Source: Gracilibacillus timonensis (GTDB lineage: Bacteria > Bacillota > Bacilli > Bacillales > Amphibacillaceae). From it: a stretch of 64,000 nucleotides of DNA. Below the pieces are notes generated by a model. It was given only the letters and a program-made list of their open reading frames with translations. It ran no database searches and was not told the origin of the DNA. The position numbers and the translations under genes were made by a program. The stretch lies in the NCBI RefSeq assembly GCF_900086715.1, contig NZ_FLKH01000010.1:124001-188000 (forward strand). Reading direction: 5' to 3'. Positions 8,942-17,467 of this stretch are shown here, piece after piece; position 1 is the stretch's first letter, and every line of letters begins with the position of its first letter.

Positions 8942-9208
8942 AAAATGCCCCCATATTCTTGTTTGCAGAATAGGAGGCACTACTTTACCGAAAAGGGTAT
9001 ACTGATATCATCCAATAAAGAAATGACAGTAATGAAGGTTACAATCCTATTCTGCATATTGTCCTAAAGACAGACCGCTCCTCTTCAAGCGTAAGCTGTT
9101 ACTTTATGGACATCATGGCGAAAAAATAGGATTATAACTTCATCGGCTTCGATTCACCCTTTCATATTTGTTAGCTCTAGTTTAACGAATGCAGGGAGCA
9201 TCTGTCAA
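8942..9208 (-). promoter_or_regulatory. Transcription-attenuator leader of the ABC-F gene
   Basis: On the minus strand a promoter (-35 TTGACA 9208-9203, 18-bp spacer, -10 TAAACT 9184-9179) opens a leader of roughly 260 nt. Segment A AATCCTATT (9133-9125) can pair with B AATAGGATT (9051-9043). B extended, GCAGAATAGGA (9055-9045), pairs perfectly with C TCCTATTCTGC (8975-8965). C with D AGAATATGGGGGCA (8959-8946) plus TTTTT forms an intrinsic terminator. A:B with C:D means off and B:C means on, the classic attenuator layout known for ABC-F genes such as vmlR. Confidence 0.82.
8980..9057 (-). CDS. Possible 25-residue leader peptide of the attenuator
   Basis: An ATG (9057) with a weak AGGA four bases upstream opens a 25-codon frame beginning MQNRIVTFITVISLL and ending at TAG 8980-8982. 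The start codon lies in segment B and the stop abuts terminator arm C. A ribosome stalled early here by a drug would mask B or change A:B pairing. The frame could also be chance; the weak Shine-Dalgarno keeps confidence low. Confidence 0.4.
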   Translation of the reverse strand: MQNRIVTFITVISLLDDISIPFSVK

Positions 9209-9228
9209 TCTTTTCTTGTCGATAGCTA

Positions 9229-10044
9229 TCAACCTAATGCTACATCTAATACCATCATTAAGACAAAACCGATCATTAAGCTGATGGCTGCCAAGTCCCG
9301 ATTCCCTTTTTCTTGAGAACTCGGAATCACCTCTTCCGCTACAACAAAAATCATCGCACCAGCCGCAAAACTTAAGGCATAAGGAAGTAATGGCTCGATA
9401 TAGGCAACAGCAAACGCCCCGATGACGGCAGCCATTGGTTCGACCATTCCAGAGAACTGTCCATAGAAAAAACTCTTGCCTCGGGACATCCCATCTCCTC
9501 GAAGCGGCATAGCCACAGCTACCCCCTCTGGGAAGTTCTGTATCCCAATTCCCAGCGCCAAGGTGATTGCACCAGCAAGGGCTGCTTCTGTACCTTGTGT
9601 GGCTAATGCACCAAAGGCAATCCCTACTGCCAGACCTTCCGGGATGTTATGAATGGTAATCGCTAATACCAGTAAGGTGCTTCGTTTTCGTTTGTTAGGC
9701 GCCACCCCTTCCGCTGTTTGCGCTTTGGCGTTTGGATGCAGGTGTGGCAATATCTTATCAATCACCCAGATGAAAAAGCCACCAAGCAAAAAGCCTAATG
9801 CAGCAGGGAACCAAGCTCCAATCGTATGATCCGTTGAAGATTCGATGGCAGGGCCTAAAAGCGACCAATAACTGGCTGCGATCATTACCCCGCCAGCAAA
9901 CCCCAACATACTGTCTAGTAGTTTTTGATTTACCTTTTTGGTGGCAAATACCAAGGTTGCCCCTAAGGCGGTCATGCCCCAGGTGAACAATGTTGCAATC
10001 AGTGCTTGTGTAACAGGGTGTAGTCCTTGAAAAAATTCCATCAT
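9229..10044 (-). CDS. ZIP family divalent metal transporter
   Basis: Inner-membrane importer for zinc or other divalent metals. The 271-residue protein has about eight hydrophobic helices, a cytosolic loop with a His-containing stretch (PHLHPNAKAQ, about residues 95-105), and the two ZIP signature helices: HNIPEGLAVGIAFG and QNFPEGVAVAMPLRG, whose H/N/P/E residues form the binuclear metal site. It ends in FVVAEEVIPSSQ, the conserved E-E motif. It resembles ZupT/GufA-type transporters. ATG follows AGAAGG. Monocistronic on the minus strand. Metal specificity is not resolvable here. Confidence 0.85.
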   Translation of the reverse strand: MMEFFQGLHPVTQALIATLFTWGMTALGATLVFATKKVNQKLLDSMLGFAGGVMIAASYWSLLGPAIESSTDHTIGAWFPAALGFLLGGFFIWVIDKILPHLHPNAKAQTAEGVAPNKRKRSTLLVLAITIHNIPEGLAVGIAFGALATQGTEAALAGAITLALGIGIQNFPEGVAVAMPLRGDGMSRGKSFFYGQFSGMVEPMAAVIGAFAVAYIEPLLPYALSFAAGAMIFVVAEEVIPSSQEKGNRDLAAISLMIGFVLMMVLDVALG

Positions 10045-10191
10045 TCTATATTACCTTCTTTTTGTCAGATATAGCTACCGTATCACTTTTTTGATTCGAT
10101 GACAATAAAGAAGGAGGTTAGCAGATATAGATATGCAAAAACGGACAACCCCTGCGCCACCCTGTATTACGAATGCAAAGAAAACAGAACG

Positions 10192-10540
10192 TTCTTACGG
10201 ACTGCGGAAGGAGATGTGCTCGCTTCCGTCCGCGAGATTCTTACGGACAACATTTCGTGATTCGGCAGTTTTTGTCTGTTAGATTCTTACGGACAACATT
10301 TCGTGATTCGGCGGTTTTTTGTCTGTTAGATTCGTTCTTACGGACACAATTTCATCATTCGGCAGTTTTTTGTCCGTTAGATTCGTTCTTACGGACAATA
10401 TTTCATCATTCGGCGGTTTTTTGTCTGTTAGATTCGTTCTTACGGACACAATTTCATCATTCGGCGGTTTTTTGTCCGTTAGATTCGTTCTTACGGACAA
10501 CATTTCGTGATTCGGCAGTTTTTGTCTGTTAGATTCGTTC
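10192..10540 (+). repeat. Array 1 of the 51-bp stem-loop repeat (7 units)
   Basis: Units begin TTCTTACGG at 10192, 10238, 10284, 10335, 10386, 10437 and 10488: the first two are 46 bp long and the rest 51 bp. Arms are CTTACGGACA and TGTCYGTTAG. The core of later units reads CATTTCRTSATTCGGC, while the first unit has a different core ending in CGTCCGCGAG, like array 2. It sits between the zip gene start and the end of the SufR-like regulator, both minus strand. Frames of about 110 codons open on both strands because 51 is divisible by three; I do not regard them as genes. Confidence 0.9.
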
Positions 10541-10618
10541 ATGGTCAAATCCCTTCCACATCCTGATTGTGCCAAGGGGACTACAAATAAAGCTGCTATC
10601 TCAAATAGCTGCTTATCG

Positions 10619-11236
10619 TTAAAAATCAATCAGAAAACGACAATGATTATTCCCCGCCGTTTTACATTGCACCCTTTCAATTTGCTCCGTTTCCAGCACC
10701 TGTTGAAACATACTGGTCTCACATTGACAAGCGGTATGAAATTCAGAAGCCACCGCAAAGATGGGGCAATTGTATTCGATAATCTCATATTGTTGATCCG
10801 TATGTTCCAACCATTCGGCCATATATCCTTTTTGATTTTGGATATCCACCATCTGTTGAACTCGTTCTGCTGGCAATCGAGAGGAAACCAGTTCCTTATA
10901 TTGATGGACTTGTCGCTCCTCCCTTTTATGAAATAGCTGCTTAATCGCTTTGGAGCCATATAGTTCTTCCGTATCTTTTAAAAATTCAAGGCTAATGGAT
11001 TCATAGTTATTAGGAAACAACCTGTCCCCTTTTGCGGTCAAACTATATTTCTGACGAGGCCGACCAACACTTGTCTTCTCATACTCGGCGCTCACTAAGT
11101 CGTCCTTTTCTAAAGTAGCTAAATGTTTTCGCACCGCCATATGGGTGATCTGCAATTGTTCGATCAATTCATTAACCGTAAGCGAGATTTCTTTTTTTAA
11201 CAGTTCCAGAATCTTATCTTTCGTAGTGTGAGGCAT
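10619..11236 (-). CDS. SufR-like winged-helix regulator (DeoR/ArsR type) with Cys-rich C-terminus
   Basis: The 205-residue protein has an N-terminal winged helix (residues 5-65; TVNELIEQLQITHMAVRKHL as recognition helix, then a wing at VGRPRQKYSLT) and a C-terminal half with cysteines in NCPIFAV, ACQCE, VQCKT and HCRF. This layout matches SufR-type regulators, in which Cys residues hold an iron-sulfur cluster sensing redox or iron. It is divergent from sodA across 132 bp, so oxidative-stress control of sodA is a reasonable inference. ATG follows AGGAGGAAAGG. Cluster binding is inferred from the Cys pattern. Confidence 0.72.
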   Translation of the reverse strand: MPHTTKDKILELLKKEISLTVNELIEQLQITHMAVRKHLATLEKDDLVSAEYEKTSVGRPRQKYSLTAKGDRLFPNNYESISLEFLKDTEELYGSKAIKQLFHKREERQVHQYKELVSSRLPAERVQQMVDIQNQKGYMAEWLEHTDQQYEIIEYNCPIFAVASEFHTACQCETSMFQQVLETEQIERVQCKTAGNNHCRFLIDF

Positions 11237-11289
11237 ATTCCTTTCCTCCTCTATAATCTAACTCGTTAGTATTATTTTAAACAAAATGC

Positions 11290-11338
11290 TTGAAAAATTC
11301 TAATATATAGTATAGCATATAATTATACTTTTTATACT
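11290..11338. promoter_or_regulatory. Inverted and direct repeats in the regulator/sodA divergent promoter
   Basis: TTGAAA (11290) could serve as a -35. AGTATA-N9-TATACT (11309-11329) is an inverted repeat, followed three bases later by another TATACT (11333-11338). The spacing suits an operator shared by sodA and the divergent regulator. The protein that binds is inferred, not shown. Confidence 0.4.
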
Positions 11339-11368
11339 AAAATATATAAAAAATGGAGGCGTTACATA

Positions 11369-11986
11369 ATGGCAAACTTTACTTTACCTGCTTTATCCTA
11401 TGCAACAGACGCATTGGAGCCACAGATTGATCAAAAAACAATGGAGATCCACCATGGTAAACACCACCAAACCTACGTGGATAAACTAAATGCAGCATTA
11501 GAAGGGCATGATGAGATTGCGAATAAAGGTTTAACTGCAATCTTAGCCGATTTAGACAGTGTACCAACTTCGATCCGTACGGCGGTTCGAAATAATGGTG
11601 GAGGTCACTTCAACCATACGTTATTTTGGGAAGTGATTGCCCCCGGATCCAACGCGACGAAACCTGAAGGAAAACTGGCACAAGCAATCGAAGAGACATT
11701 TGGAAGCTTTGAACAATTTAAAGAAGCCTTCACCAATGCAGCCACCACCCGTTTCGGTTCTGGTTGGGCATGGCTTATCGTTAATAGCGACGGCAAGTTG
11801 GAAGTAACCAGCACACCGAATCAGGATAATCCTATTTCAGAAGGAAAAACAGCCATTCTTGGTATTGATGTCTGGGAGCACGCTTATTACTTAAACTATC
11901 AAAATCGCCGACCAGACTACATCGCCAATTTTTATGACATTATTAATTGGGAAGTGGTTGCAGAGAAATACGCAGCCGCTGTATAA
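11369..11986 (+). CDS. sodA: Superoxide dismutase, Mn type
   Basis: Cytosolic enzyme that dismutates superoxide to oxygen and peroxide. The 205-residue protein has the metal ligands H28 ([12 protein letters not shown]), the second His in [11 protein letters not shown], and D and H in [18 protein letters not shown], plus the all-helical N-terminal and mixed C-terminal SOD domains. The GSGWAWL segment and overall pattern favour manganese over iron. ATG follows GGAGG. Divergent from a SufR-like regulator; its own terminator follows at 12002-12036. Confidence 0.95.
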   Translation: MANFTLPALSYATDALEPQIDQKTMEIHHGKHHQTYVDKLNAALEGHDEIANKGLTAILADLDSVPTSIRTAVRNNGGGHFNHTLFWEVIAPGSNATKPEGKLAQAIEETFGSFEQFKEAFTNAATTRFGSGWAWLIVNSDGKLEVTSTPNQDNPISEGKTAILGIDVWEHAYYLNYQNRRPDYIANFYDIINWEVVAEKYAAAV

Positions 11987-12001
11987 TAGAACTAAGAAAA
12001 A

Positions 12002-12036
12002 AAGTGGAAATGGCTAATCCTTTCCACTTCTTTTCT
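12002..12036 (+). terminator. Terminator of sodA
   Basis: AAGTGGAAA and TTTCCACTT form a 9-bp stem with a T-rich tail (CTTTTCTTG), 16 bases after the stop codon. Confidence 0.8.
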
Positions 12037-12198
12037 TGTACTTGTAATAAAGTACACTAGGCAAATCTCCTCTGGGTAATGGTCGATTAAGGCTTCCCGA
12101 GGATGATTAGTGACATCAACAGCCGTCGATTCCTTTTTACCAAGGAAATGGACGAGCGTTTAACATCACGATATAGAGCAGAGAAGGAGGTATAGGTA

Positions 12199-12438
12199 AT
12201 GGCGTTTGTAATCACTTCCCCGTGTGAGACAGAGAAATCAGGGGAATGTACAACGGTTTGTCCAGTCGATTGTATCGAAGAGGGTAGCGATCATTTTTAT
12301 ATCGACCCAGATATTTGTATCGACTGTGGGGCATGCGTAGCTGTTTGTCCAGTGGATGCCATTGTCGAAGAGTATGAGCTCACCCCTGAACAGGAACCAT
12401 ACTTGGATAAGGCAGAGGCCTTTTTTGGCAATAAATAA
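12199..12438 (+). CDS. fdxA: Ferredoxin, 7Fe (3Fe-4S/4Fe-4S) bacterial type
   Basis: Small electron carrier of 79 residues. The first cluster motif C9-x7-C17-x3-C21-P is stretched as in 3Fe-4S sites, with a Cys later (VDC); the second is canonical CIDCGACVAVCPVDA for a 4Fe-4S cluster. The N-terminus MAFVITSPC and acidic C-terminal tail match the seven-iron ferredoxins of thermophilic bacilli. ATG follows AAGGAGGTATAGGTA, a strong site. It is monocistronic between two terminators. The redox partner is unknown. Confidence 0.9.
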   Translation: MAFVITSPCETEKSGECTTVCPVDCIEEGSDHFYIDPDICIDCGACVAVCPVDAIVEEYELTPEQEPYLDKAEAFFGNK

Positions 12439-12450
12439 ATAGAAAGTTCA

Positions 12451-12487
12451 GGCTGCTATCACACAATAAGATAGCAGCCTTTTTTTG
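12451..12487 (+). terminator. Terminator of the ferredoxin gene
   Basis: GGCTGCTATC pairs perfectly with GATAGCAGCC, then TTTTTTT. Confidence 0.95.
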
Positions 12488-12714
12488 TAGGGTATATAAT
12501 CTTCACTATTATGGAAATTGAAAACCGATTAGAGAAAATGGATCGATTCATTCTTGTGATTACAATCATATATAATTTCACTTGTCATTTGTACTACTTT
12601 TATGTTTGACGGTTCAAACTTTAAAATTAAGGAATATATAACAAACCAAGTCGAATGAAATAAGATGGGGATTAGGTAAACATGTGTTGAAAAGTTTTAA
12701 AAGGAGGGCACATT

Positions 12715-12894
12715 ATGAAGTGGATACTATGTCCTGTATGCAACCATAAAACTCGAAATAAAATTAGGCACGATACCATTTTGGAAAACTTTCCACTCTT
12801 TTGTCCTAAATGTAAGCAAGAAACTTTAATTAGAGTTAAAAAATCAAAAGTAATACTAATGGAAGAGCCAGACGCTAAGACGCAGAGCCAGTAA
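12715..12894 (+). CDS. Cysteine-rich KTR-domain peptide
   Basis: A 59-residue protein beginning MKWILCPVCNHKTRNKIR. It has two CxxC pairs (CPVC near residues 6-9, CPKC near 30-33), a zinc-ribbon arrangement, and the KTR motif; it ends EEPDAKTQSQ. It matches the Cys_rich_KTR family, whose members are frequent beside tetracycline-resistance and conjugative elements in Firmicutes. The ATG lies after AAGGAGGG. Function is unknown. No conjugation or resistance gene is adjacent here, so this may be a leftover from an element. Confidence 0.8.
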   Translation: MKWILCPVCNHKTRNKIRHDTILENFPLFCPKCKQETLIRVKKSKVILMEEPDAKTQSQ

Positions 12895-13237
12895 AGTGAG
12901 AAGTAATGAACTCATTTTATTGGATTTTTTTGTGCAAATGAATATTTTTAAGCGTACTCCATTTGCTTAGATTCTTTGCTGCTTTCACAAGCGTTTCGAT
13001 TAAATGTAAGCCAATCAATGCTCCCCCTGCTCCGTTAGAAGCACAGGGGGGTTGTATATTTATTCCATTATATCCGTAATTTTAAAGACAAAGCATGATT
13101 TCAATATTTCTTCTAGCCTTTCATTTCCATGATTATATCCTTTATAAGGGCCTTTTTCTATCATCTGAAATGAAAAATAGACAATGGCAAGGGTCGTTTG
13201 TAAGTTTTTTCTAACATTGCTTATGGATCGAGACGTG
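12895..13237. other. Gene-free stretch with one GC-rich hairpin
   Basis: The only structure I see is CCCCCTGCT / AGCACAGGGGG at 13023-13050, with one bulge, a possible terminator for the NAD salvage operon about 190 bases past the nadE stop. A 72-codon frame at 13060-13278 on the minus strand overlaps nadE in another frame and has no ribosome site. Confidence 0.5.
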
Positions 13238-14065
13238 TTACCTCCACCAACTATCAAAAACGGTTGCTGGCAATTCACGTTTGTGACGGGTTTTTACGTA
13301 CCAGCCTTCAATCGTGGTGGCGTCTTGATCCGGCACTTCCTTTCCTTCCAAGTAATCATCAATCGCATCATAGGTCACACCAAGCGCCTCTTCATCGGGA
13401 AGCTGCGGGCGATCACTCTCTAAGTCAGCGGTTGGTACCTTATTATATAAATGTGCCGGGCAATCTAACATTTGCAAAACAGCTTTGCCCTGACGTTTAG
13501 TCAAACCAGACAAAGGTAAAATATCCGCTGCACCATCGCCATATTTCGTATAAAAACCAGTCACTGCTTCTGCTGCATGATCGGTGCCAATGACGATACC
13601 ACTGCTTGCCGCCGCAATATCATACTGTATCTTCATTCGTTCACGTGCTTTGGTATTGCCCTTGACGAATTCACTAATACTGCCAAACTCTGCTTTTACA
13701 GCACGCTCACTCGCATCGACGGCCTCCTTAATATTCACACGAACGATGCGGCTTGGCTGGATAAATGCCAAAGCCTCAATACAATCTGATTCATCCGCCT
13801 GCTCCCCATATGGCAGCCGAACTGCGATAAATGTATAGGTTTCTTCTTGTGCTTCGTCATTCAGCTCGTTTACCGCCGTTTGACAAACATAACCTGCTAA
13901 TGTCGAATCTTGCCCGCCAGATATACCTAACACCGCACTCTTCAGGAAGGAATATTTCTTAAAATATTCCTTTACAAAATCCACACTGCGGCGAAAGGCT
14001 TCCTGTGGTCCAATATTCGGTTGTACATTTAATGCTTCGATAATCTCTTTTTGTAATGCTCGCAT
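13238..14065 (-). CDS. nadE: NH3-dependent NAD+ synthetase
   Basis: Last step of NAD synthesis: nicotinate adenine dinucleotide is adenylylated and amidated with ammonia. The 275-residue protein has the PP-loop ATP motif GISGGQDST (about residues 47-55), and substrate-binding segments such as GNTKARERM and GTDHAAEA. Length matches the short ammonia-only bacterial form, without a glutaminase domain. ATG follows AAAGGGG. It is the third gene of pncA-pncB-nadE, 14 bases after pncB, so the operon takes nicotinamide to NAD except for the NadD step. Confidence 0.95.
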   Translation of the reverse strand: MRALQKEIIEALNVQPNIGPQEAFRRSVDFVKEYFKKYSFLKSAVLGISGGQDSTLAGYVCQTAVNELNDEAQEETYTFIAVRLPYGEQADESDCIEALAFIQPSRIVRVNIKEAVDASERAVKAEFGSISEFVKGNTKARERMKIQYDIAAASSGIVIGTDHAAEAVTGFYTKYGDGAADILPLSGLTKRQGKAVLQMLDCPAHLYNKVPTADLESDRPQLPDEEALGVTYDAIDDYLEGKEVPDQDATTIEGWYVKTRHKRELPATVFDSWWR

Positions 14066-14079
14066 GAGACTACCCCTTT

Positions 14080-15540
14080 CTATGATTTCATATTATCTTT
14101 CATTCGTTGTTTGACATCTCTAATCAGACTCATTTTATTTTCCCAGCACGCTTCACTAAGATCGACCGGATATTCTGCCGGATTCATCGTACGTTTATAT
14201 TCTTCCCAGAGCAACGCCATATTACCCATGGCATACTGCTGAATCTCTTTTAATGAAGGGTGCTGGTAATGAATTACTCCATCAACTACTACATCTTGAT
14301 GCAGATCAACTGCCGTAAAATCACTGACAAATTTGCTTATATACGTGTGGATCGGATGGAACATTTTTAACGGTACTTCCGCTTGGGGATTTTCCGAAGC
14401 TAAGGCAATATAGTCCCCTTCTGATCTGCCGTCTTCATTATTAAGAATACGATAAACCTTCTTGACCCCTGGTGTCGTTACCTTCTCTGGATTAGCCGAG
14501 ATCTTAATCGTATCTTGCATCGCACCATCCTCCTCGATAGCCACTAACTTATACACCCCACCAAGAGCCGCTTGATCAAAGGCGGTAATTAATTTCGTCC
14601 CGATACCATACGTATCAATCTCAGCACCCTGAGCTTGTAGATTGAGAATCGTATATTCATCCAGATCATTCGAAGCAATAATCTTCGCCTCAGGAAAACC
14701 GGCATCATCAAGCATTTTACGAGCTTTTTTCGAAAGATAGGCCATATCTCCACTATCGAGACGAATCCCTTCAAAATGAATACGATCACCAAACTCTTTG
14801 GCCACGCGAATCGCATTAGGAACACCAGAACGCAATGTATCATAGGTATCCACCAGAAAAACACAATTACGATGGGTACTGGCATATTTTTTAAAGGCCA
14901 AATAGTCATCCTGATAGGCTTGCACCATGGCATGGGCATGGGTACCTGCAATGGGGATACCAAAGATCTTACCTGCCCGAACATTACTGGTTGCAGAGAA
15001 CCCACCAATATAAGCGGCTCTCGTCCCCCAGATAGCTGCATCCATTTCATGGGCACGTCTTGTACCAAACTCCATCACCGTGCTCGCACCAACCACATAT
15101 TTAATCCTGGCCGCCTTGGTCGCAATTAATGTTTGGTAGTTCACAATATTAAGTAACGGGGTTTCAATCAGCTGCGCCTCTGCCAAGGGTGCCTCAATTC
15201 GCATAAGTGGCTCATTGGCAAATACCACTTCTCCCTCTTTCATTGAACGGATTGAACCGGTAAAACGCAAATAGCGTAAATAATCAAGAAAATCTTCCTG
15301 ATAACCGCCAACCTCCTTGAGATAGGCCAGATCACTCTCCGTAAAGCCAAAGTTCTCTATAAAATTCAGTACCCGTTCCAATCCAGCAAATACGGCATAA
15401 CCATTATCAAAAGGCAGCTTCCGAAAATACAGCTCAAAAATCGCTTTTTTATCCGCCTTTCCATCTCGCCAATAGGTTTCCGCCATATTGACTTGATATA
15501 AATCGGTATGCAGCATTAAGCTATCGTCTTCATATGTCAT
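14080..15540 (-). CDS. pncB: Nicotinate phosphoribosyltransferase
   Basis: Converts nicotinate and PRPP to nicotinate mononucleotide. The 486-residue length and the N-terminal [17 protein letters not shown] are typical of the Gram-positive form; internal motifs include [17 protein letters not shown] (PRPP/phosphate binding), GTHAHAMV, and [17 protein letters not shown]. Its ATG overlaps the pncA stop by four bases (ATGA), a sign of translational coupling. Confidence 0.95.
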   Translation of the reverse strand: MTYEDDSLMLHTDLYQVNMAETYWRDGKADKKAIFELYFRKLPFDNGYAVFAGLERVLNFIENFGFTESDLAYLKEVGGYQEDFLDYLRYLRFTGSIRSMKEGEVVFANEPLMRIEAPLAEAQLIETPLLNIVNYQTLIATKAARIKYVVGASTVMEFGTRRAHEMDAAIWGTRAAYIGGFSATSNVRAGKIFGIPIAGTHAHAMVQAYQDDYLAFKKYASTHRNCVFLVDTYDTLRSGVPNAIRVAKEFGDRIHFEGIRLDSGDMAYLSKKARKMLDDAGFPEAKIIASNDLDEYTILNLQAQGAEIDTYGIGTKLITAFDQAALGGVYKLVAIEEDGAMQDTIKISANPEKVTTPGVKKVYRILNNEDGRSEGDYIALASENPQAEVPLKMFHPIHTYISKFVSDFTAVDLHQDVVVDGVIHYQHPSLKEIQQYAMGNMALLWEEYKRTMNPAEYPVDLSEACWENKMSLIRDVKQRMKDNMKS

Positions 15541-16106
15541 GGTTGGTCTCCTCCAAATTCTCGGACAGCTGCCCCCAACGTTTGTTCAAAATGACCCAAC
15601 GCCCATTCATGTCCCGCCTGATTAAACGAAGCAACAGCATCCTGATAAATAACGATTCGAAATCCTTTATTATAAGCATCAACGGCTGTGTGCAAAATAC
15701 AAATATCTGTACAAACTCCCACTAAATGCACTTCCTCTATCTGTCGTTCTCTTAATTTTAATTCCAAGTCCGTACCTGCAAAGGCCGAATACCTTGTTTT
15801 ATCCATATAATAAACATTTTCCTTTGTCTGATACCTCTGAAAGCGATCATGTAAACGACCGAATAACTGTCTCCCCTCTGTTCCACGTATATTATGCGGT
15901 GGAAACAACTTAGACTCTGGGTGGTTCGGATCGTTTTTTTCATGGACATCGACAGCAAAGACCGTATATGCTCCCTCTTTCACAAATTGATCCGTAATCG
16001 CCACAATCGTATCCTCTAAAGCTTGCCCCGGTTTGCCACAAGTTAACGCACCATCGTCCGCAACAAAATCAACGGTATAATCAATATTTAATAATGCCTT
16101 TGTCAC
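15537..16106 (-). CDS. pncA: Nicotinamidase (cysteine hydrolase)
   Basis: Hydrolyses nicotinamide to nicotinate. The 189-residue protein has the isochorismatase-like fold with the catalytic Asp in NIDYTVDFV and nucleophile Cys in VGVCTDICILHTA, plus a cis-peptide region before it. GTG start (16106), seven bases after AGAGGG. First gene of the NAD salvage operon; a -10 TATAAT lies about 45 bases upstream on the minus strand. Confidence 0.92.
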   Translation of the reverse strand: MTKALLNIDYTVDFVADDGALTCGKPGQALEDTIVAITDQFVKEGAYTVFAVDVHEKNDPNHPESKLFPPHNIRGTEGRQLFGRLHDRFQRYQTKENVYYMDKTRYSAFAGTDLELKLRERQIEEVHLVGVCTDICILHTAVDAYNKGFRIVIYQDAVASFNQAGHEWALGHFEQTLGAAVREFGGDQP

Positions 16107-16241
16107 GTATGATCCCTCTTTTCTATCGGATTCTGTTTACATCGTATTATAACAAAAGAGAGAACACTTGTCAGAAAAACTTTTACAAATATCAATACTT
16201 TGTTATGCTTGGGGCATGTTTTCTCAGAAAGGGGAGGTATC

Positions 16242-17123
16242 GTGAAAAAAGCAGTACTAGCTGGCGGGACTGGCTTTATCGGAAAATATGTGCAGCAACA
16301 ATTGGAGAAGAGAGGTTACCAAGTTGAAATCATCGCGCGTCGGGCACCTGCGATCAAATGGAATGATCATGCTGGCATGGTGCAAGCACTGGAAAACGCT
16401 GAGATGGTAATCAACCTAGCTGGAAAAACGGTGAACTGCCGTTATAATGAAGAGAATAAACAGGAAATCATTCAATCACGACTAGGAACAACCAAATTGT
16501 TAGGTGATGCGATTCAGGCATGTGACTCTCCACCTCCCTTATGGATTAATGCAAGCACGGCCACCATTTATCGTCATGCAGAAGATCGCCCCATGACGGA
16601 AGCAGATGGTGAAATAGGGACAGGCTTTTCCGTCGATGTTGCTACCAAATGGGAAAAAAGCTTTTTCCGTTTTTCATTAAAGCAAACCAGACAAGTAGCA
16701 TTGCGAACCGCCATCGTATTAGGACCAAATGGCGGAGTAGCTACTCCATACAAAAATCTGGTAATGTTTGGCTTAGGCGGCTCACAAGGTGATGGGAAGC
16801 AGATGTTTAGCTGGATTCATATCGAGGATCTTTTCCAGATTATCTTGTTTTTGCAAGAACACGAGGAATTAGAAGGGGTGTTTAACTGTTCTTCCCCTCA
16901 CCCTGTCCCCAATTACCGGCTGATGCAAACCTTACGCAGCAAGTTGCACCGTCCATTAGGCTTGTCTGCACCGGCTCCATTGTTAGAGTTAGGCGCTGTC
17001 TTCCTGCAGACAGAAACGGAACTGATCCTAAAAAGTCGTTGGGTATTACCGGAACGCTTACAGCAAGCAGGATATACCTTCCAATATCCAACAATTGGTC
17101 AAGCGGTCGACGCTATCTATTAA
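16242..17123 (+). CDS. TIGR01777-type NAD(P)-dependent epimerase (SDR39U1-like, YfhF)
   Basis: Atypical extended short-chain dehydrogenase of unknown substrate. The 293-residue protein has the nucleotide-binding GGTGFIGKYV at the N-terminus, a second glycine/Asn motif VINLAGKTVNCRY, and a C-terminal segment around SRWVLPERLQQAGYTFQYP that is conserved in this family (DUF1731). Start is GTG 16242 directly after GGGGAGGTATC; the longer frame from 16200 lacks a site. It stands alone on the plus strand. Confidence 0.82.
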   Translation: MKKAVLAGGTGFIGKYVQQQLEKRGYQVEIIARRAPAIKWNDHAGMVQALENAEMVINLAGKTVNCRYNEENKQEIIQSRLGTTKLLGDAIQACDSPPPLWINASTATIYRHAEDRPMTEADGEIGTGFSVDVATKWEKSFFRFSLKQTRQVALRTAIVLGPNGGVATPYKNLVMFGLGGSQGDGKQMFSWIHIEDLFQIILFLQEHEELEGVFNCSSPHPVPNYRLMQTLRSKLHRPLGLSAPAPLLELGAVFLQTETELILKSRWVLPERLQQAGYTFQYPTIGQAVDAIY

Positions 17124-17137
17124 ACAAACAGATTTTA

Positions 17138-17260
17138 TTTACAAAACAGGCATACTTCTAGTATAATAAAAGGAGAATATGGAGTGAGTGTGAGGTTAAC
17201 CCCCACACTCATGTGGCTTTACTCAGATCGTCGCTTGGCAGAGCGGCGATCCCTTTTTTT
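17138..17260 (+). ncRNA. Candidate antisense antitoxin RNA
   Basis: A complete small transcription unit: -35 TTTACA (17138-17143), 18-bp spacer, perfect -10 TATAAT (17162-17167), an expected RNA start near 17174, a stem-loop GAGTGTGAGG...CCCCACACTC (17186-17210), and an intrinsic terminator GATCGTCGC / GCGGCGATC plus seven T (17226-17260). The RNA of about 87 nt is complementary to the last 42 bases of the small membrane-peptide gene on the opposite strand. This is the layout of type I antitoxins. Confidence 0.65.
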
Positions 17261-17353
17261 CTGTTTGCGATAGCTGATAACAGCAGTAATCAAGTTAATA
17301 CATGCTACAGCTAACCCAACTGCTAACGCCACATTGGTTACAACCACTTCCAT
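17219..17353 (-). CDS. Small membrane peptide, candidate type I toxin
   Basis: A 44-residue frame: MEVVVTNVALAVGLAVACIN opens a single hydrophobic segment (to about residue 25), followed by a strongly basic tail (SYRKQKKRDRRSAKRR). ATG follows AAGGGGGTGAGG. A minus-strand -10 TATAAT (17394-17389) lies 36 bases upstream. A hydrophobic helix with a charged C-terminus and an antisense RNA over the 3' end recalls TxpA/BsrG/Fst and holin-like type I toxins, but I cannot name a family. It could also be an ordinary small membrane protein. Confidence 0.6.
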   Translation of the reverse strand: MEVVVTNVALAVGLAVACINLITAVISYRKQKKRDRRSAKRRSE

Positions 17354-17430
17354 ATCCTCACCCCCTTCCTCACGAGAGGGTTGTCTACATTATAACAAAT
17401 AACGAACTAATGTTCTAGTTTTATCTAAAA

Positions 17431-17467
17431 AATCGGACTTTCTTACTAAAAAGCCCGATTTTTATTT
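17431..17467 (-). terminator. Terminator of the TraB-family gene
   Basis: AATCGGGCTT pairs with AAGTCCGATT on the minus strand and is followed by TTTTT. The hairpin would also act on the plus strand. It separates the TraB gene from the toxin-like unit. Confidence 0.75.

Noticed and set aside
8915-8980. Extended N-terminus of the ABC-F protein from GTG 8980
   Set aside because: It would be coded by the terminator hairpin; ATG 8914 has a strong ribosome site.
10173-10629. Frames of 63-119 codons over array 1
   Set aside because: Same repeat artefact; no ribosome site.
13060-13278. 72-codon frame after nadE
   Set aside because: Overlaps nadE in another frame; no ribosome site and no recognisable protein.
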